In this document: positions 58,780 through 64,000 of the stretch, piece after piece
Position numbering within the stretch: the stretch's first letter is position 1
How the letters are laid out: every line of letters starts with the position of its first letter
NCBI GenBank assembly: GCA_025642065.1
Contig: JAODUP010000115.1
Span: 877,001 to 941,000 of the forward strand
DNA length: 64,000 bases
Origin: Paralvinella palmiformis
Lineage: Eukaryota > Annelida > Polychaeta > Terebellida > Alvinellidae
Direction of reading: 5' to 3'
The notes under the pieces: generated by a model
Told to the model about the DNA's origin: nothing
The model's input: the letters and a program-made list of their open reading frames with translations, nothing else
Databases searched by the model: none
Made by a program: the position numbers and the translations under genes

Positions 58780-59330
58780 AAACATCCGATTATCGTACGT
58801 ACCGTCAGCGATCAGATCACGTGATCGTATACCGTTACCGGCAACCATATCGCGCTTCTCGAAAATCGGGGATCGCCACGTGTCATCCGGGTAACGTAAC
58901 CCCGCTGATGACGTCAGAACGGATATGACGTAAGTAACGCCGACCTTAGCGGCGTCGCTTATTAAATCGCCGACTGACACCCATCCAATCGCATGCATAT
59001 CCTAACCGGATACAGCGCCATCTGGCGTTGCGGAGTGGCACTCCAATATAGCCGAATCACGTGACCGCCCCGCGGAGATTACGATGTTTGACAACTCGTT
59101 GAAATCTTCTCGCTTTATTACGCCTACGACTAACTCACAGATACAAAAGTGGTTCACGTGACACAAAGAACCGACCACGTGACTCTATGACCCTATCCAG
59201 TAGAAGTCGGTCACTCCTATTAGACGGGTGGTATTATGGAATGGTTTGTGATACGATGACTTCTTACATTATGAAGTTTGACATTACAGGAGTGACGTCA
59301 CAGAGTCGAGGTTATAACCGGAAGTCACGT
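58780..59330. promoter_or_regulatory. Dense cluster of CRE, E-box, ETS and CTCF-like words
   Basis: Within about 550 bp: TCACGTGA at 58817, 59057 and 59154; CCACGTG near 58875 and 59175; TGACGTCA at 58909 and 59293; CCAGATGGCGCTGTA (minus, 59011-59025); ACCGGAAGTCACGTG at 59310-59324. It lies about 1.8-2.3 kb past the sulfotransferase stop. No exon is recognised. A regulatory role is inferred only from motif density. Confidence 0.4.
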
Positions 59331-59846
59331 GCCGGTCAACGGGAGAACTGTTGCCGATATTTCGGAGGAGATGTGGATGCTGAAGGGGAGTATCGAAATG
59401 TCGTAAGAGGTTATCGGAGTAATACCGAGGAGTAACAACACGTGATGAGAACGTGTCATATCGTGTTATTGGGGAAAGAGAATGGCAACAATGCTGGCAT
59501 CATATGTGACAATTATGTCTTGTCACTTGTCACGCCGAAGGGATGAACTTCTGCCAAACCGACCGGATCTTCCGGATTAATGCCACCCCCCACCCCCCCA
59601 CCTCCGAGCCGATATAGACATCGCGAAGATTGTCTCGTAACAAGAGCGGATGTTATTAAAGATGACACACGTTGAAGTCCCCCCTCACCTCGGACCGCGG
59701 TACATATTGTCAGATGTTAGCGATGTTGGGTGACATTTCGTTTCTGTGTTTCAGAGATGTCCGTCAAATACCGGATGACATTTGATACCGAACATCTGAA
59801 CTTTTCTCTACAAACACGAAACCTGGATGTCAAAACAATTCCATGT

Positions 59847-59881
<35 letters not shown>

Positions 59882-61001
59882 GCACAAACATGCTCACTGG
59901 CCACACATAAGATATTGTTTCCGGTGTAGACTTGCATCACCATTTTTTGTGCACGAACTAAAACGAATCCGAATGAATCGTGTGATTATTAAAAAAAATT
60001 TAAACCCTATATATCTATAGGTGTCGCTTCCATCGTCGTCGAAATGGGCGATAATGTGGCCCTGTCCCCGTATAGCCGGCCCTCTACCCGTCGTCAAACC
60101 GTGTAAGTTATTCTTCCTGACGTGACTAATTAGAACAAAACAAACAACAGGAACCTAGACACAATGACTGGTTCAAACCAATAATGATGTCTGCTGAATT
60201 AAAAAAATTATTACCCTCGTATCACAAAATAAACTAAAAAGTACATTTCTTACAGATACAACGAGACAAATAGTTTGTCTAGGCTCTCTAGACATGCACT
60301 GTGAACGACATGTGGACCCAGGCACGCTGGTTCGCACGTACGCACGCACGCGTGCGAGCACGCACGCACACACGCACGCACACAATACGCTAATAGCCGT
60401 AGCAGCGAAAGGGAGCTTACTCGTCCCGAAATAAATGCGTCTCTACATGAGCAGTGATATCAGATAGGTATCGGTCTAAGATCACAGAATGTCATTATGA
60501 CACGCACACACACGCACGCGCGCGCATACACACACACACACACACACACAAGGGCAATGCCTCTACTGCATGTAACAATCACACTAAAACATATATGTGT
60601 GTGATTTTTAGACAACAAACTGAGGTTTGTTTTTCGTCTACAACATCTGTGTCGGGTCCTCACATCTGTGACAGACCAGATGACAATTAACAACTTCAAA
60701 GTTCCGCCGAGAACCGACCAAATATGTTGATATGTTCCCTCTGACGGCGCTAGGTGACGTTTCCCGGTGCTCGGCGCTGGGCCGAAATCCGAACGCAGAC
60801 TACTGGATCTCTGTCTGGTTGACGACGCATTTGGCCACACGTGCACATTTTTTTGTTGTTGTTGTTGTTGTCTAAATGAGCTCACGAAGATCGAGTATAA
60901 CCATATCTTCATCATGACATAATGTTGAGGTGAATGTGGTAAAGTTCTTAAAACATAATTTATACACCTTGAGCTTATCAATGGTGACACAACAGACATT
61001 C

Positions 61002-61040
<39 letters not shown>

Positions 61041-61098
61041 CATTCGCAAATATTTTCCACACATACACACACACACACACACACAGATAAGACCTTGA
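59331..61098. other. 3' flank of the sulfotransferase gene
   Basis: On the minus strand this follows the stop codon and should start with the 3' UTR. It holds (CA)n 61062-61086, (TA)n 61004-61037, (TTG)n 60853-60871, CA/CG 60505-60550 and 60336-60385, and (TA)n 59850-59880. I saw no AATAAA or ATTAAA on the minus strand in the first kilobase; the nearest TTTATT on the plus strand is about 59111. The 206-codon minus frame 60460-61080 passes through TA and CA repeats and is not called. Confidence 0.5.
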
Positions 61099-61723
61099 TC
61101 AGGACCAGCCAAAGTCCTGTCCGACCATTTGATAAAACTTTTGGTTAAACGGCCTAAAAAAGTCCCTCAGCCTAGTGATGACCTTCGGGTCGATCTTCGG
61201 GTGTTCCCGTCCCTTGGTCTTACCCAGACAGTGCGGCCTGCGGGCCGAGCCCCCGGGCGTCCGTAGCAGACACGGAAAGCCCTTGGTCGAGTTGAAGACG
61301 AAGTTCTTTTCGGTGATCGACCGTGAGATGCCGAGGAAGTCCTGCACCTTGTGCATCTCGCCCGCCGGATCCGTGATCAGACGCTCGCCGCTGACGAAGT
61401 GAACCTGGCTCAGCGGGAAGTACTGCAGCCAGCGCTCCAGATGCTTGGCGTAGACGCCGATCCGGATGGCGCCCCACGACGTATCCACCAGACCCGTTGA
61501 GTTGTCCTCGAAGGCCATCGCCTCGAATGAGTCGACGTCATTTCGTTTAGCCAGAGCTTGAGTATAGTCGGAGACGGCTCTAGTGACAGGATCTCTGACG
61601 ACGACGATAAACTTGGTCTCCTTCGACATGTTAAATATCCGACTCGGGACGCCCTTCGTCACGAAGTAACTCGGCGTCTTCTCCATCGTCAACTGACTGT
61701 CATACGTCGGCGGCATCTGACGC
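61099..61723 (-). CDS. HS3ST: Heparan sulfate 3-O-sulfotransferase, terminal exon (5' partial)
   Basis: Transfers sulfate from PAPS to the 3-OH of glucosamine in heparan sulfate; family members are type II Golgi membrane enzymes. Counting from the in-exon Met: MEKTPSYF (11-18), the conserved Lys that follows strand 2; [11 protein letters not shown] (41-51), the PAPS 3'-phosphate loop with Arg41 and Ser49; [16 protein letters not shown] (106-121); [10 protein letters not shown] (141-150) and HCLGKTKGR (162-170), with Cys149/Cys163 as the usual disulfide and Lys168/Arg170 in the substrate cleft; end GQDFGWS then TGA. Two NST glycosylation sequons (72, 142). It resembles the HS3ST2/3/4/6 group more than HS3ST1 or HS3ST5. 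Coding starts at an AG acceptor (61724-61725) with the third base of a split codon, then Arg-Gln-Met-Pro, where vertebrate relatives have a Tyr-Arg-x-x-Met-Pro junction. The membrane anchor, first PAPS loop and catalytic Glu must be upstream, outside the window. No frameshift. Confidence 0.95.
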
Positions 61724-61725
61724 CT
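61724..61725 (-). other. 3' splice site of the HS3ST terminal exon
   Basis: The minus strand reads TTTACATTCCAG then GCGTCAGATGCC. The phase-2 junction restores an Arg codon if the previous exon ends in AG or CG, giving the family's expected spacing. A second AG seven bases downstream (before ATG) is possible but would remove Arg-Gln. The polypyrimidine tract is poor because the upstream bases are a minisatellite. Confidence 0.75.
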
Positions 61726-61850
61726 GGAATGTAAAATGTGGAATGTAAATTGTGGAATGTAAATTGTGGAATGTAAATTGTGAAATGTAAATTGTGGAAT
61801 GTAAATTGTGAAATGTAAATTGTGGAATGTAAATTGTGGAATGTAAATTA
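61725..61850. repeat. 14-bp minisatellite, nine units, at splice acceptor
   Basis: Nine units in exact 14-bp register, consensus TGGAATGTAAATTG on the plus strand, starting at 61725, 61739, 61753, 61767, 61781, 61795, 61809, 61823 and 61837. Units at 61781 and 61809 read TGAAATGT instead of TGGAATGT. In the sense (minus) strand of the gene the unit reads CAATTTACATTCCA, and the last copy forms the TTCCA of the acceptor. Confidence 0.97.
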
Positions 61851-62442
61851 TGAATAGGTGAAAATCTAAATTGTAAAATTGGTCGTTTTACGAGCATTAT
61901 TCTAAACACGGTGAGTCCAAATGGCTCGAACGAGATGTAAAGGTAATATAAGGCGAGATTAAAGATGAAACATCCTTCAGACACTGACAGGCTGGAGTTG
62001 AAGCCAGGTGTTAGAGATATGTGACCAACCGCGCTACCAGTTAGGCCATCGAGACGACGCTCACAGATAGTTAGTATAGTTAGTTAGGGATCGGTAATAA
62101 TAATAATAATAATAATAATAAAATAAGACACCTAACATCACACATTTGCGCAATTATAGCCATGAGTCTCAAGACAAAGTACATCCTCCCCCCGCCCGTG
62201 GGTATGGGTTTTGAATTTTGGAGCGCGGTCATTTTTTCATAAAAGTAATCAAATGACTTTTGTCTCCATGTGTCTTTAAGCTACACTCACTGACTGACTG
62301 ACTGACTGACTCACTCACTCACTCACTCACTCACTCACTATGTGGTTAATTTTAGTCACCAAAAGCCAACAACATACCAGCCACCACGGAATATAGTATA
62401 AGTGTGAATGTCTTTCTCTCTTTTACCATCATCATCATCATC

Positions 62443-62475
<33 letters not shown>

Positions 62476-62506
62476 ACAGACACAAACTCACACCCACATA
62501 TACACA

Positions 62507-62540
<34 letters not shown>

Positions 62541-64000
62541 ACAAATGATTTAGACGCACATCCCCCCTCCAAACATCATCCACCCGATAGCTGTACCACA
62601 ATTTATCACCGACTGTCTGTAGACTAACAACAAACATTTGACACAGTAGCCGGAGCCGAGATATGGCCGCACACAAACGCACACACAGCTCGCCGCCATG
62701 GAGGCCAGCGATCCGTGCCAAACAATCGCCTCTAGATTACACCTGACAGTAATAGAGTCTCTCTCCAGGTAACACGACTCAACAACCCCTCATATCCGTG
62801 GGCTCAGTGTTGTCTCTTCAGGTGAGATGGCGATTTATCTCTAACCGTCTTCGGGTTTAGAGCTCTCAGATCACGTCAAAGATCGAGATACCCTGAGAAA
62901 GGTCGGGGAAGGGCTCTACCCTTGAACAATAACAACACCAACGAGTCAGTGTTAATTAGAACCAACTGACACCGCTACTGAGGATGTTCCTATCAAGTTG
63001 CTCCCTCTGACTCCCATTATCTGTCTGCCTTGGCCCGTTTTACCTACCAGTATATACAGATATACCTTATCTGTGTATGTTAATAGATCTGCCAAACCAT
63101 CAGATCAGTCAAGACATCCCTGACGCTAGAAGATGTCCCATTACGACAGACAGTTGACCCTCATATCCGTTACAGAAGCGCGTGCTAGCCGTTGTACGAC
63201 CACGTGGTTCTTCTGTGTCACTTGGCCCGTCAAAGAATTGTTACGGATATAGTCCCCTTGGGTGGGGGTCGATGAAACGGGGGGTTTCTCGGTTGCAGCC
63301 GCAGACATTTTACCAACAAAGCGAAAAACCCACCTTCGTTTTGTCTATGGGCAAGGTTCAAAAGGTGGATACGGTTCAATGAAGTTCAGAGAGAGAGAGA
63401 GAGAGAGAGCCCGTGGGGCGAAATGACAATAGAGAGAGAGAGAGAGAGCGCCAGCCAGCCCATAAAAAGGTAGTTTTGGGGCCACCGAACTACTAACAAA
63501 CAATTGTTCCGTGAAGGACTGGGGCACCACCTTCTTAACCCACCCCCCTCCGCCCCCCGACTACGACAGTCAATAACATTATTGACATAGTCCATAGAAC
63601 TTGGACAAAGGACAGCAAGTCATCAAAATACTCATCATAATACGCTGTGATAGCTAACAGACAACCGGTGACTAGATTTGGTAATAATTCAAGTGTTATC
63701 TTATTATAACAAGTGCCATCTCTTAACATTGGTCACTCACTAGCTTTATGTGTGCTTGTATTCTGAGAACTGGCTACAGGTCAACTTGCCACTAGCCCGT
63801 GTATGTTATAGGTGTGTGTGTGATTTTTTGCCCTTTTATTTACAAAAAATGGTTACATATATTCTGATTTACGCTGTTTGGTTTTACAACACACACACAC
63901 ACACACACACACACACGAAGACGGTGTTTATATTGTCAGCAGCTAAGGCCGGACGATAATAGGAGATATTTGTATATGTGAGCAGTTTGGATAAGATGGA
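61851..64000 (-). other. Intron upstream of the HS3ST terminal exon
   Basis: No exon 1 candidate with a membrane anchor or PAPS loop is seen on the minus strand up to 64000, so the intron should extend past the window. It contains a SINE (61886-62070), AAT 62098-62121, GACT/CACT 62288-62339, CAT and CT 62428-62475, GA 62509-62539, GA 63389-63411 and 63431-63449, C run near 63541 and CA 63890-63916. Confidence 0.6.
61886..62070 (-). mobile_element. tRNA-derived SINE, family A, intronic
   Basis: Minus strand: head GCGTCGTCTCGATGGCCTAA with A box TGGCCTAACTGG, GTAGCGCGGTTGG, B-box-like GGCTTCAACTCC, link CAGTGTCTGAA, core GGATGTTTCATC, then the tail CTCGCCTTATATTACC. Same orientation as the host gene. 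The tail ends about 35 bp from the 14-bp array. Its 5' side is near an AAT triplet run (62098-62121). Confidence 0.8.

Noticed and set aside
60460..61080. 206-codon minus-strand frame just downstream of HS3ST
   Set aside because: Runs through TA and CA microsatellites and ends in translated CA repeat. It lies where the 3' UTR is expected.
61220..61477. Frame overlapping the sulfotransferase exon
   Set aside because: Shadow frame inside the confident HS3ST exon, no independent support. The same applies to the plus frame at 61175-61402.
61725..61850. A miR-1 gene on the plus strand
   Set aside because: Only the first 11 bases of miR-1 match. The rest of the mature sequence and a precursor hairpin are missing. 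The relevant match is target-site complementarity on the other strand.
61700..61984. 94-codon minus frame reaching into the HS3ST exon
   Set aside because: It joins SINE tail and 14-bp repeats in a different reading frame from HS3ST, so it is not a 5' extension.

Overview
This window looks like gene-poor, repeat-rich animal DNA, probably from a lophotrochozoan and plausibly a mollusc or gastropod. The basis is a spliced metazoan enzyme exon, many tRNA-derived SINE relics, abundant simple repeats, and no CpG depletion that I can see by eye. The species cannot be named from sequence alone, and the taxonomic guess is low confidence.

The only protein-coding segment I can support is on the minus strand at 61099-61723. 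It is the terminal exon of a heparan sulfate glucosamine 3-O-sulfotransferase, closest in recalled family sequence to the HS3ST2/3/4/6 (3-OST-B) group. The 5' exon or exons, with the membrane anchor, the first PAPS-binding loop and the catalytic glutamate, are not found to the right and should lie beyond position 64000. So 61724-64000 is intron and 1-61098 is the 3' flank. No canonical polyadenylation signal was seen in the first kilobase downstream.

The remaining ~61 kb is a mosaic of three things. (1) Microsatellites, some long and perfect: (TG)44 at 36731, a CACT array of about 100 bp at 43652, a GTCT array of about 127 bp at 51471, and (AT)33 at 46135. (2) About thirty apparently unrelated minisatellites with units of 10-66 bp. 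Several have higher-order structure: 16-bp units in 32-bp dimers, 33-bp units in 66-bp dimers, and two different 20-bp units in 60-bp trimers. Array edges are often decayed. (3) Old tRNA-derived SINE relics of at least two kinds, one with a self-complementary GGATGTTTCATCC core.

The non-repetitive spacers are enriched in short palindromes that match known transcription-factor sites: 21 copies of TGACGTCA and 17 of TCACGTGA by eye, against roughly one each expected. There are also several CTCF-like (AGATGGCGC / CTAGGTGGCGC) and ETS-like (ACCGGAAGT) words. CRE words cluster at 39658-39758. A mixed cluster at 58780-59330 lies about 2 kb past the sulfotransferase stop codon.

The most unusual observation is a 14-bp minisatellite of nine copies ending exactly at the sulfotransferase 3' splice site. 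In the sense orientation, seven copies read TTTACATTCCA or its close variant with the intact seed site, complementary to the 5' end of miR-1. I found no self-contained new biological system (no operon, defence locus, transposase or viral gene). Most long open frames in the window are translated simple repeats.
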